The notes under the pieces were generated by a model. The model saw only the letters and a list, made by a program, of their open reading frames with translations, made no database searches and was not told where the DNA came from. Positions 24,543 through 32,671 of a stretch of 64,000 nucleotides of DNA are shown in pieces. A program made the position numbers and the translations under genes. The number at the start of each line of letters is the position of its first letter. The first letter of the stretch is position 1. The stretch covers positions 124,001 through 188,000 of the forward strand of contig NZ_LMOV01000027.1 of the NCBI RefSeq assembly GCF_001424265.1, given 5' to 3'. The DNA is from Acidovorax sp. Leaf160. GTDB lineage: Bacteria > Pseudomonadota > Gammaproteobacteria > Burkholderiales > Burkholderiaceae_C.

Positions 24543-27164
24543 ATGCGGCTGACCGCAGCGCACGCCATCCTGCAAAGCCGCGTGGGCCGGCAGCTGCTGG
24601 CCACCTTCTTCGTGCTGGTGGCCCTGCCGGTGGTGACCGTCTCGCTGCTGGCCTACCAGCTCACCGAATACGCCTTGCAGCAGTCGGCCGCGCAACTGGG
24701 CAGCGAGCTGGCCAAGACGGTGGGCATCCAGGTCATCGACCGCCTGCGTGCCGGCGAACGGCTGCTGACGCGCGTCGCGTTGTTCGAGGGGGACGGGGCC
24801 GGGCCCGTCATGCTCGATCCGGGGCTCGAAGGCGTCTTCTCCGCTGTCGAGCGGCAGGCCCGGACGGCGCTGCCCGAGCCCGTGCCGCATCCCCCGACCG
24901 CCTTGCACATCACCGGCGCTGCCCAGCCGGAGGCCGCGCCCACGGTGGAGATGGTGGTGACGGCGGGTGGCGTGGTGGTGCGTGGGCGCTTCACTGCCGA
25001 GCATCTATGGGAGAACGCCCAATCGGGCACCCACCGCATCTGCTTTTCCGGGCCGCAGCTCGCAACGCCCTTCTGCCAGGGGGTGGAGCAGCAGAGCGCC
25101 CAGGCCGTGCAGACGCAGCGCGAGATCTTCTTCGCTCCCTACTTCGACTCGCCCCCCTGGACCGTCGTCACCACCGTGCGGCCGGACCTGCGGCGCTACT
25201 TTCCCATCGGGGTGGCGGCCTTGGTCGGCAACGTCGCGGCCATCGCCTTCTTGCTGGCATTGATCGCCAGCTCGGTGGTGCTGCGCCGGCTGACCCAGCC
25301 CCTCGATGCGCTCACCTCGGGCACGCGGGCCGTGCTGCGGGGCGACTTCACCGGCCAGGTCCGGATCCGCGGCAAACGCAGCGAGTTCACCGACCTCGCC
25401 GATTCGTTCAACGTCATGGCCGATGAGGTGGGACGCGATCTGGCGCTGTTCCGGGTCCTCGCGCAGATGGACCAGGCCATCATCGAGCAACAGCCGTTCG
25501 ACGAGGTGGTGCGGCTGATGCTGCTGCATCTGCAAGCGCGGCGCCAGGACGGCGCGACCGGCGTGGTGCTGTGGTCGAGCGAGGCGGCCTACCCCCGGCT
25601 GCTGACGCTCGCGCCGGGCGGTGAAGCGCTGCAGCAGGAGGGCATCGACGTGGACTCCGCCGAGGCGGCCGGCCACCCACTCGCCGGACACGATCTGCCC
25701 GTCGCGCAGCTTGGCGGGCAGCGGGTGTGGCTGCGGCTGCCGCAGCCGCCGGCTCCCGGCAGCCGGGCCGAACGGGAGCTGGGTGCCTTCCGCCAGCGGC
25801 TGGCCGTCGCCCTGCATGCCGAGCAGCATGAACGGCAGCTGCGCGAGCGCGCCACGCACGACAGCCTGACGGGCCTGCTGAACCGGCTGGGGCTGCTCGA
25901 AGCGATCGAGCAGCAGATCCGGGCGGCAACGGATGGCACGGCGCAGCCGCCCTTCGCCGTGGTCTACATGGACCTCGACGGTTTCAAGGAGATCAACGAC
26001 GCCTTCGGCCACTCGGTCGGGGACCGCGTGCTGCGGGAAGTGGCCAGCCGGCTGCACCGGGCCGCCGGCCCACGTGCGCTCGCCATGGCCCGGCCGGCCG
26101 GAGACGAATTCGTCTTCGTGCTGCCGGCCGATGCCGCGGGCCTGTTCCGGGCGGACATCGATGCGGTGATGCAGTCGCTGCGCCAGCCTGTCAGCGTGCC
26201 GCCGCACCTGCTCGATCTGGGCGCCAGCCTGGGCGTGGCGCTGTTTCCGGCGCACGGGGCCACGCCGGACGAACTGCTCGGCCATGCCGACCTGGCCATG
26301 TACACCGCCAAGGCCGCTGGCCGCAATCTGCTGGTGGAATTCCAGCCCGCACTGGCGGCCGGTCAGGCCGAGCGGCTGGCGCTGCGCCACGACCTGCACC
26401 ATGCACTCGCCGCCCAGCAGATGTTCGTGGTGTTCCAGCCCCGGGTGGGCGCGCGCGACCGCCACGTGGCCTCGGTCGAAGCGCTGGTGCGCTGGCGCCA
26501 CCCCGAGAAAGGCATGGTGCCGCCCGACACCTTCATCGCCATGGCCGAGGAGTCCGGCCTGATCCTCGAATTGGGCCTGTGGGTGCTGCGCCAGGCACTG
26601 CAGCAGCTGGCCCGATGGCGGGCCGATCCCCGGGTGCCGGTGCGCCACCTGTCGGTCAACCTGTCTCCGGTGCAGCTGGCCGACCCGGGCTTTCCCGCAG
26701 CGTTGCATGCGCTCATGGACGAATTCGCAATCGAGCCCGGCGAGCTGGAGCTGGAGATCACCGAGGGCGCGCTGATCCAGGACGTGGACGTCGCGGTGGA
26801 GCGGCTTTCGGCGCTGCGCGCGCGGGGCGTGGCCATTGCGCTGGACGATTTCGGCGTGGGTTACTCCGCCATGCGCTACCTCAACCGACTGCCGTTCGAC
26901 ACGCTCAAGATCGACAAGAGCTTCGTGTTCGCCTTTGGCGTGGACCGGCCGGCGCTGGCCATTGCCACCGCCATCGTCGCCCTGGCCAAGGCGCTGGACA
27001 AGCGCGTGGTGGCCGAAGGGGTGGAAACGCAGATGCAGGCCGACCTGCTGCAGGCGCTGGAAGTGAACGAGCTGCAGGGCTATCTGTTCGGCAAGCCGCA
27101 GACCGCGGCCGAGCTGGCGCGCCTGTGGGGGGCGGTTGACGGCGTGCCGCCCAGCCCAGCCTGA
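24543..27164 (+). CDS. Membrane-bound diguanylate cyclase / c-di-GMP phosphodiesterase (HAMP-GGDEF-EAL)
   Basis: 873 residues. TM1 lies at about 18-42, a periplasmic sensor region at about 45-215, TM2 at about 222-245 (ALVGNVAAIAFLLALIASSVV) and a HAMP domain at about 246-300. A GAF-like stretch with little similarity follows, then GGDEF and EAL domains. The GGDEF signature is AGDEF (Ala519-Phe523), a one-residue change that can retain activity. The EAL domain keeps Glu646 (EALVRW), ELEITEGAL, DDFGVGYS, LKIDKSFV and AEGVET, so phosphodiesterase activity is expected. It turns over cyclic di-GMP at the inner membrane. Coupling to a pseudopilin gene 3 bp upstream suggests a role in surface attachment or secretion, which is inference. 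Confidence 0.93.
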   Translation: MRLTAAHAILQSRVGRQLLATFFVLVALPVVTVSLLAYQLTEYALQQSAAQLGSELAKTVGIQVIDRLRAGERLLTRVALFEGDGAGPVMLDPGLEGVFSAVERQARTALPEPVPHPPTALHITGAAQPEAAPTVEMVVTAGGVVVRGRFTAEHLWENAQSGTHRICFSGPQLATPFCQGVEQQSAQAVQTQREIFFAPYFDSPPWTVVTTVRPDLRRYFPIGVAALVGNVAAIAFLLALIASSVVLRRLTQPLDALTSGTRAVLRGDFTGQVRIRGKRSEFTDLADSFNVMADEVGRDLALFRVLAQMDQAIIEQQPFDEVVRLMLLHLQARRQDGATGVVLWSSEAAYPRLLTLAPGGEALQQEGIDVDSAEAAGHPLAGHDLPVAQLGGQRVWLRLPQPPAPGSRAERELGAFRQRLAVALHAEQHERQLRERATHDSLTGLLNRLGLLEAIEQQIRAATDGTAQPPFAVVYMDLDGFKEINDAFGHSVGDRVLREVASRLHRAAGPRALAMARPAGDEFVFVLPADAAGLFRADIDAVMQSLRQPVSVPPHLLDLGASLGVALFPAHGATPDELLGHADLAMYTAKAAGRNLLVEFQPALAAGQAERLALRHDLHHALAAQQMFVVFQPRVGARDRHVASVEALVRWRHPEKGMVPPDTFIAMAEESGLILELGLWVLRQALQQLARWRADPRVPVRHLSVNLSPVQLADPGFPAALHALMDEFAIEPGELELEITEGALIQDVDVAVERLSALRARGVAIALDDFGVGYSAMRYLNRLPFDTLKIDKSFVFAFGVDRPALAIATAIVALAKALDKRVVAEGVETQMQADLLQALEVNELQGYLFGKPQTAAELARLWGAVDGVPPSPA

Positions 27165-27338
27165 CCGGCGGCGTTGCGCCGCAGAGGCCGCCTTTCGCCG
27201 CCCCGGCATGCGCCATGGCCTGCTCGACTCCTGCCTGACGAAAGCGCCTGCCGCCTTCGACAAGGGCTTGGCATTTCTTCCTACGCCCGGGGCTGCCCCA
27301 CGGGCGCCTCATACGCCTTATTTCTCACTCTACAGACC

Positions 27339-27623
27339 ATGAACTCCGTCGAAATCGAAAGAGATGCTCCAGACATCCTTCCAGGTGCCGGCATCACCAG
27401 CGAGGAACCGGTTCCGGGCGCGGCCTACAAGCGCACGCCGCTGCAGCAGCTGCGCCCCTGGGACCACCAGGAACTGGCCGACTCGCCCTCCGGCAGCTCC
27501 CACCGAACGGGAAGCGGCAGGGCGGTGCAGGGCGCAGGCGCACCCGCCATGTCGCCGCTCGGCACGCTGGTGCTGACGGCCCTGGTCGCCGTGATCGGCT
27601 TGGGCCTGATGCGGCGCCGCTGA
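27339..27623 (+). CDS. Small tail-anchored hypothetical protein
   Basis: 94 residues from ATG 27339. The first 70 residues are hydrophilic and acidic, with many Pro and Ser. Residues about 72-91 (LGTLVLTALVAVIGLGLM) form one membrane helix followed by RRR at the very end. This resembles small C-terminally anchored proteins but I know no family for it. No strong ribosome site is seen. It lies between the GGDEF/EAL gene and the convergent LysR gene. Confidence 0.45.
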   Translation: MNSVEIERDAPDILPGAGITSEEPVPGAAYKRTPLQQLRPWDHQELADSPSGSSHRTGSGRAVQGAGAPAMSPLGTLVLTALVAVIGLGLMRRR

Positions 27624-27702
27624 CTGGAGGGGCTGGGCACCAGCCGCTCTCAATGGCCCCGCTTTGCCGCGGTGCGGAGAGGGCACCGCGCGCCTTCACC
27701 GC

Positions 27703-28659
27703 TCAGCGGTTGCGCGATCGGCGGCCCGCTGCTGCGGGGCTGGGCTGCGGGACCGGCGGCGGCGGCGCTTTCGCCGACTGCAGGATGCAGTCCCTCAGCG
27801 CCTGCGCCATCGGGCTCGGCACCCGGTCGCGCCGCTGCAGCAGGCCCAGCGTGCGCCAGACCTCCGGGCTGCACAGCGGCACACCCCGGACCCGGGAATA
27901 GGCCGGCCCCAGCGCCAGTTGCGGAATCGCCGCCAGCCCCAGCCCGGCTTCCACCAGCGCCAGCGCGCCGGAGACGTGGTTGCATTCGTACCAGGCCACC
28001 GGCTGCTCCGGCAGCTCGGCCATGACCTGATCGAGGAACAGCCGGTTGCCGCTCTGGTGCGACACCGACACCAGCCGCTGGCCGGCCAGCTCCGCCCAGG
28101 CGACCCCGGTGCGCTCCGCCCACGGGTGCCCGGGCGGCATGGCCAGCACGTAGCGTTCGCGCATCAACGCGTCAAAGCGCAGCGAAGACTCCTGGCTGCC
28201 GGTGAAGCTCACGCCGAAATCCGCCTCGCCCCGCAGCACGGCGTCCAGCACCTGCCGCGCGTTCTCGTCGATCACATGCACCTGCACCTCGGGCTGGGCC
28301 GTGGCGAAGGCCTTGAGCACCTGCGGCAGCAAATTGCTGGCGACGGAGGGAATGCAGGCCACGGTGACCCGGCCCCGGCGCAGCTTCAACTGATCGCCGA
28401 CCCTCTGCACGGCGTCGTCCAGGCCGTTCAAGGCCGCGCGCGCTTCCTGCAGGAACTCCCGCCCCACGGCCGTCAGCGCCACATGGCGGGTGGTGCGCTC
28501 CAGCAGCCGGATGCCCAGGGCCGCCTCCAGGCGCTCCACGCGCCGGCTCAACGCGGGCGGCGACAGGTACAGCGCCTCTGCCGCCAGGCGAAAGCTGCCC
28601 GTCTCTGCGGTGACCACGAAGGCCATGAGTTCGCCCATGTCGAAATTGATGCGCCGCAT
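27703..28659 (-). CDS. LysR family transcriptional regulator
   Basis: 318 residues from ATG 28659. The N-terminal helix-turn-helix is clear (MAFVVTAETGSFRLAAEALY, then LSPPALSRRVERLEAALG, LLERTTRHVALT). A periplasmic-binding-protein-like effector domain runs from about residue 90 to 290. The last 25 residues are Pro/Arg-rich and probably disordered. It is divergent from a Bug receptor gene with inverted repeats between them, so it probably controls that operon in response to the transported acid. Confidence 0.93.
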   Translation of the reverse strand: MRRINFDMGELMAFVVTAETGSFRLAAEALYLSPPALSRRVERLEAALGIRLLERTTRHVALTAVGREFLQEARAALNGLDDAVQRVGDQLKLRRGRVTVACIPSVASNLLPQVLKAFATAQPEVQVHVIDENARQVLDAVLRGEADFGVSFTGSQESSLRFDALMRERYVLAMPPGHPWAERTGVAWAELAGQRLVSVSHQSGNRLFLDQVMAELPEQPVAWYECNHVSGALALVEAGLGLAAIPQLALGPAYSRVRGVPLCSPEVWRTLGLLQRRDRVPSPMAQALRDCILQSAKAPPPPVPQPSPAAAGRRSRNR

Positions 28660-28671
28660 GCAACAAATCAT

Positions 28672-28701
28672 CCGTAAATTGCAATTCACATAATATTACG
28701 G
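28672..28701. promoter_or_regulatory. LysR-type operator/promoter region
   Basis: The AT-rich divergent gap holds an inverted repeat CCGTAA-N18-TTACGG (28672-28701). Nested in it is a perfect palindrome AATTGCAATT (28677-28686). These sit 13 bp from the LysR start and 65 bp from the Bug gene, where LysR proteins normally bind. The assignment is by position and symmetry. Confidence 0.55.
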
Positions 28702-28765
28702 CGTCCCTAGGATGGCGACCTTTCACCAGGCCCCTCCCGTGCGGGCCGATACGGAGACAACCCCC

Positions 28766-29740
28766 ATGCAAAGCCGTACATGGCTCGCCGCAGCCGCGCT
28801 CGTCGCTGGCGCTCCCCTCGCGCTCACCGTGGCGCACGCCCAGGACTTCCCGCCCAAGAAACCCGTGACCATGGTGGTCGGTTTCGCTGCCGGCGGCTCC
28901 GCCGACATCGCGGCGCGCGTCATCGCCAAGAAGCTGGGCGAGAACATCGGCCAGACCGTGGTGGTCGACAACAAGCCCGGTGCGGGCGGCAACGTGGCCC
29001 ACGCCCAGGTGGCCAACGGCCCGGCCGATGGGTCCATGCTGCTCTTCGGCTCCATCGGCCCGCTCAGCATCGCCCCGCATTTCATGAAGGTCGGCTACGA
29101 CCCGCTCAAGAGCTTTGCGCCCATCACCATGGGCGTGACCTTCCCGAACGTGCTGGTCACGCCCGCCAGCACGGGCATCAAAACGCTGGCCGAATACGTG
29201 GCCCGGGCCAAGCGCGAACCCGGCAAGCTCGACTTCGCCTCCACCGGCCCCGGTTCGGCTTCGCATCTGGCGGGCGAGTTGCTCAACGACGTTGCCAGGA
29301 TCGACACCGTGCACGTGCCCTACAAGGGTGGCGCACCGGCCCTGCAGGACGTGCTCGGCGGCCGGGTGGCTTCGTTCTACGCGGCGCCGCCCACGGCGCT
29401 GCCGCACATCGAATCGGGCAAGCTCATTCCGCTGGCGACCACCGGTCTGACCCGTCCGGCCTATCTGCCCAACGTGCCCACGGTGGCCGAGACCTACCCC
29501 GGCTTCAACGCCACCAACTGGTATGCGTTCGTTGCGTCCTCCAAGACGCCCAAGCCGCTGCTGGACCGCTGGAACACCGAACTGGTGAAGGTGCTCAATA
29601 CCCCCGAAGTGCGTGACAACCTGCTCAAGCACGGACAGACGGCGGCGCCCGGTACCCGCGAGGAGTTGGCCAAGTTCATGGCTTCCGAGTACGAGAAGTG
29701 GGGCCGCATCATCACCGAGCGCAAGATCACGGCCGACTGA
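28766..29740 (+). CDS. Bug family (TctC-type) substrate-binding protein
   Basis: 324 residues from ATG 28766, with GGAG about nine bases upstream; a longer in-frame start at 28712 is rejected. After a signal peptide (LAAAALVAGAPLALTVAHAQ) come the Bug signatures: FPPKKPVTMVVGFAAGGSADI, DNKPGAGGNVAHAQ, VPYKGGAPALQDVLGG and NVPTVAETYPGF. It is a periplasmic carboxylate receptor. It is divergent from a LysR regulator and followed after 49 bp by a second, unrelated periplasmic binding protein. The ligand is unknown. Confidence 0.92.
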   Translation: MQSRTWLAAAALVAGAPLALTVAHAQDFPPKKPVTMVVGFAAGGSADIAARVIAKKLGENIGQTVVVDNKPGAGGNVAHAQVANGPADGSMLLFGSIGPLSIAPHFMKVGYDPLKSFAPITMGVTFPNVLVTPASTGIKTLAEYVARAKREPGKLDFASTGPGSASHLAGELLNDVARIDTVHVPYKGGAPALQDVLGGRVASFYAAPPTALPHIESGKLIPLATTGLTRPAYLPNVPTVAETYPGFNATNWYAFVASSKTPKPLLDRWNTELVKVLNTPEVRDNLLKHGQTAAPGTREELAKFMASEYEKWGRIITERKITAD

Positions 29741-29789
29741 AGCAGGCTGGGCTCCACACGCAGACAACAACACGACAGGAGACAAGCCC

Positions 29790-30647
29790 ATGCCATCCAT
29801 CCCGACCATTGCTTCCCGGCCTCTCGCCGCCCCCTTCGCCCAACTGCGCCGGCGTGCGCTCGGCGCCCTGATGGGCGTCGCCGTCAGCCTGGGCGTCGCC
29901 CTGGGCGCCGCAGCCCCGGCCACGGCGCAGGCGGCGGAGATCCGCGTCGTCACCTCCGGCGGCTTCTCTGCCGCCTACGACCAGCTCATACCGCTGTACG
30001 AGCAGGCCACCGGCCACAAGGTGACCACGGCGCGGGGCGCTTCCATCGGCAACGCGCCGGACTCCATTCCCAGCCGCATGGCGCGGGGCGAGCAGTTCGA
30101 CATCGTCATCCTGGCCGACTCCGCGCTCGACCAGCTCATCGCGCAGGGCAAGGTACAGCCAGGCAGCCGCGTCGATCTGGCGCGGTCCATGATCGGCATG
30201 AGCGTGCGCAAGGGCACGCCCGTGCCGGACATCAGCACGGTCGAGGCGCTGAAGCAGACCCTGCTCGACGCGAAGTCCATCGCCTATTCGGCCAGTGCCA
30301 GCGGCACGTACCTGTCCACCGAACTGTTCCAGCGCCTGGGCGTGGCCGAGCAGATCAAGGACAAGGCCACCAAGATCTACAGCGAGCGCGTGGGCGCCGT
30401 GGTGCTGCGCGGCGATGCGGAGATCGGCTTCCAGCAGGTCAGCGAGTTGCTGCCGTTCAAGGAGCTGCAGTTCGTCGGCGCGCTGCCGGACGAAGTGCAG
30501 CAGCGCGTGTTCTTCTCGGCCGGCCTCGCCACGGGCGCGCCGCAGGCCGACGCGGCCCGCCACCTGATCCGCTTCCTGGCCGCGCCAGCGGCTGCTGCCA
30601 TCGTGCGCAGCACCGGCATGGAGCCTGCCGCCACCACGGCGCGCTGA
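29790..30647 (+). CDS. ModA-like type II periplasmic substrate-binding protein
   Basis: 285 residues from ATG 29790, with AGGAG eight bases upstream. A twin-Arg-rich start and Ala-rich signal (LRRRALGALMGVAVSLG, then TATAQAAE) lead into a PBP2 fold: IRVVTSGGFSAAYDQLIPLYE, GEQFDIVILADSALDQLI, then AYSASASGTYLSTELFQRLG. The layout is that of molybdate-binding ModA, but the first-strand AAASL of ModA is replaced by TSGGF, so oxyanion binding is doubtful. It is co-directional with the Bug gene. No ABC permease or ATPase follows, so either the partners are elsewhere or it serves as a sensor or accessory receptor. Confidence 0.82.
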   Translation: MPSIPTIASRPLAAPFAQLRRRALGALMGVAVSLGVALGAAAPATAQAAEIRVVTSGGFSAAYDQLIPLYEQATGHKVTTARGASIGNAPDSIPSRMARGEQFDIVILADSALDQLIAQGKVQPGSRVDLARSMIGMSVRKGTPVPDISTVEALKQTLLDAKSIAYSASASGTYLSTELFQRLGVAEQIKDKATKIYSERVGAVVLRGDAEIGFQQVSELLPFKELQFVGALPDEVQQRVFFSAGLATGAPQADAARHLIRFLAAPAAAAIVRSTGMEPAATTAR

Positions 30648-30785
30648 CACGTCCCGCAGCGAGGGCGTGCCGGCCTGACCTGCGACCCCGGAGCCCTCGC
30701 CGGTGCTTTGGGGCTTGTCCGACATCGGCCCCGCCTGGAGCGTGCGTAAGTTGAAGGCCATCTGCACTACCGCAAGAGGCCCCGC

Positions 30786-31214
30786 ATGAACGCACCCCAT
30801 CCCTCCGGCCCCGCCAAGGCCACCCCTGCCGCCACCCCCGCCGCCAACTCGGCCGCCACCTCTGCCGCTTCAGCCACTTCCGCGCACCCGTCCCGCAGCG
30901 GGCCGCAGGACGGCAATCGCGACAGCCGGCGGGTCTTTCGCATGGCGATCGTCATCGCCCTCGCCGCGCTGGTAGCCGTGGTGGCATTCAACCTGATGGC
31001 ACCCAAGAACCGGCTGCAGGCCCCCGCCGGCACCGGCAGCGATGCGGCCTTCACCCAGGGTGCCCAGCAAAGCGGTGTCCCACCAGCCGGGCGCACTAAC
31101 GCGGTGGATGGCAGCACGCCACAGCGGGGCGACACGCCCACGCCCGCCGGCCGCGAATCGGTCGGCGCCCCGGTGGGCAGCAGCCCGGCGCCCGCTCCCG
31201 CCGCGCCGCAATGA
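30786..31214 (+). CDS. Hypothetical single-pass membrane protein
   Basis: 142 residues. The N-terminal 50 residues are Ala/Thr/Ser/Pro-rich. A membrane helix lies at about residues 53-71 (MAIVIALAALVAVVAFNLMA) preceded by basic residues (RDSRRVFR). The C-terminal half is Gly/Pro/Ser-rich and probably disordered. No family is recognised. It leads a same-strand set with a CxxCxGxG protein and two ferritin-like proteins. AGAGG lies nearby upstream as a ribosome site. Confidence 0.55.
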   Translation: MNAPHPSGPAKATPAATPAANSAATSAASATSAHPSRSGPQDGNRDSRRVFRMAIVIALAALVAVVAFNLMAPKNRLQAPAGTGSDAAFTQGAQQSGVPPAGRTNAVDGSTPQRGDTPTPAGRESVGAPVGSSPAPAPAAPQ

Positions 31215-31254
31215 GGGCGCGTGCCCTGCAGTTTCAATCGACCGGAGCCAAGCC

Positions 31255-31650
31255 ATGACCTCTCCCGATGTTCCCTCCAACCCGTCCTCTTCCGAAGCCG
31301 CCGGCACACCGGTGCGCGGTGCCGATGAGTCGCTTTCGCTAGCCCGATCGGTCGCGGGGGAGGAGGACCCCGGCGCCTCGCTCGACGCGCCCACCCATGT
31401 CCCGCCGCCCGCGCCAGGGCACCCCGCCGCGCCAGCGGGCGCCGCCGAGCGTCCGGGAACCGCCGCGGCTGCGCCCCCGCCGGCCCCGTCCGGCGCCATG
31501 CGGCCCGGCGACGAAGCCCCCACCGGCACGCCCGGCACGGGCGAGACGTTGTGCCGGGCCTGTGGGGGAAGCGGCCGGCGCGACGATGGTTCCCCGTGTC
31601 CGGAATGTGCCGGGCAGGGGCGTGTGACCGTCGGCATCGGCGGCGGCTGA
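31255..31650 (+). CDS. Small protein with one DnaJ-type CxxCxGxG zinc module
   Basis: 131 residues from ATG 31255, with GGAG seven bases upstream. Residues 1-95 are Pro/Ala/Ser-rich and look disordered. The C-terminus carries two CxxCxGxG-type half sites (CRACGGSGRR and CPECAGQGRV), the four-cysteine zinc centre seen as half of the DnaJ cysteine-rich domain. There is no J domain, so it is not a chaperone of the DnaJ type, although automatic annotation may call it so. Possible roles are zinc-dependent protein binding or disulfide chemistry. It lies 40 bp after the membrane protein and ahead of the ferritin-like genes. Confidence 0.65.
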   Translation: MTSPDVPSNPSSSEAAGTPVRGADESLSLARSVAGEEDPGASLDAPTHVPPPAPGHPAAPAGAAERPGTAAAAPPPAPSGAMRPGDEAPTGTPGTGETLCRACGGSGRRDDGSPCPECAGQGRVTVGIGGG

Positions 31651-31676
31651 GCCGGCGCCGGATCTCCACGGCACAC

Positions 31677-31701
31677 GCATGCCGGGCCCGCCCCGGCATG
31701 C
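31677..31701. repeat. Strong intergenic hairpin before the ferritin-like genes
   Basis: A perfect 10-bp stem (GCATGCCGGG / CCCGGCATGC) with a 5-base loop lies between the CxxCxGxG gene and the first ferritin-like gene. No T-run follows on either side, so it is more likely an RNA-stability or attenuation element than a classic terminator. Confidence 0.6.
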
Positions 31702-31804
31702 CGCGCGGCACCCGCGAGATGAGCGCGCTGGTCCTACAAACATCGCGCCGCAGGCTTCCTGAGCATGAATGACTCCCACCCATTCACCACGCAAGGAAAC
31801 CCCC

Positions 31805-32578
31805 ATGGAACCCACCACACAAGGCGGCAACCGCACCGGCGCAGCCACCGCTCCAGAAGGCGTGACCGCCATGCTCTACATTGCGGAGCGCTGGTCGCCG
31901 CCGAAGGCGGCCGACGTCAGCCTGGCCGACGAAGACCGGGGCCGCTACATCGCCGCGTCGGACGCCCTCGGCTCCGTGCCCCCACCGCCCACGTTCAAGG
32001 GCATGGTCAAGGCGGGCATGGACAAGATGCTGGGCCAGCGCCCTGAAATGCTGTTCGACAAGATCGGCGAGCGCATCGCCTTCGAGCGCGGCGGCACGCG
32101 CCTGTACGACGCGCTGCTGCTGAAGTTCGACGTGCTGGCCAGCACCACCGGCGTGCCCGACCTGCCTTTGCTGGAAGGCGGCGTGCGTGCCGACAGCCCG
32201 CGCGCGGCGCTGCTGCGCATCCGGGCGCAGGAGCACGCGCATTTCCTGATGCTGTGCGAAGCCATGCGCACGCTGGGCGGCGACCCCACGGCGCAGACGC
32301 CCTGCGCCGACGTGGTGGGCGTGGCCTCGATGGGGCTGATGCAGGTCGTGACCGACCCCCGCACCACGCTGGCGCAGTCGCTGAACGCCGTGCTGACGGC
32401 CGAGCTGACCGACACGGCCGGCTGGGACCTGCTGGTGCAGCTGGCCGTGCAGTCGGGCCACACCGACCTGGCCGAGCAGTTCGGCCTGGCACTGGCCGAG
32501 GAGGCGCAGCACGTCAACACCATCACCAGCTGGACGGCGGCGCTGGCCAGCGCGCAGATCGTGACCCCGGCCACGTAG
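31805..32578 (+). CDS. Ferritin-like di-iron protein 1
   Basis: 257 residues from ATG 31805, with AAGGAAA upstream. The four-helix ferritin-like layout has a full di-iron ligand set: Glu94 (IAFERGG), Glu143-x-x-His146 (AQEHAH), Glu200 (LTAELTD) and Glu233-x-x-His236 (AEEAQH). This pattern fits oxidase- or rubrerythrin-like centres that use oxygen or peroxide or store iron. No signal peptide is seen. A second ferritin-like gene follows 93 bp downstream. The family is usually annotated only as ferritin-like domain-containing; the true reaction is unknown. Confidence 0.82.
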   Translation: MEPTTQGGNRTGAATAPEGVTAMLYIAERWSPPKAADVSLADEDRGRYIAASDALGSVPPPPTFKGMVKAGMDKMLGQRPEMLFDKIGERIAFERGGTRLYDALLLKFDVLASTTGVPDLPLLEGGVRADSPRAALLRIRAQEHAHFLMLCEAMRTLGGDPTAQTPCADVVGVASMGLMQVVTDPRTTLAQSLNAVLTAELTDTAGWDLLVQLAVQSGHTDLAEQFGLALAEEAQHVNTITSWTAALASAQIVTPAT

Positions 32579-32671
32579 GCCGCCGAAACCGTGACGCCCC
32601 CGGGCGCCGACGCCACTGCGCGGCGACCGCTCCTCTCCGAAACCCATGCACTCACATCCCAAGGAACACCC

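Noticed and set aside
29790-30647. True molybdate-binding ModA
   Set aside because: No modBC follows and the first-strand phrase differs from ModA.
31255-31650. DnaJ chaperone
   Set aside because: Only the CxxCxGxG zinc half-module is present; there is no J domain.
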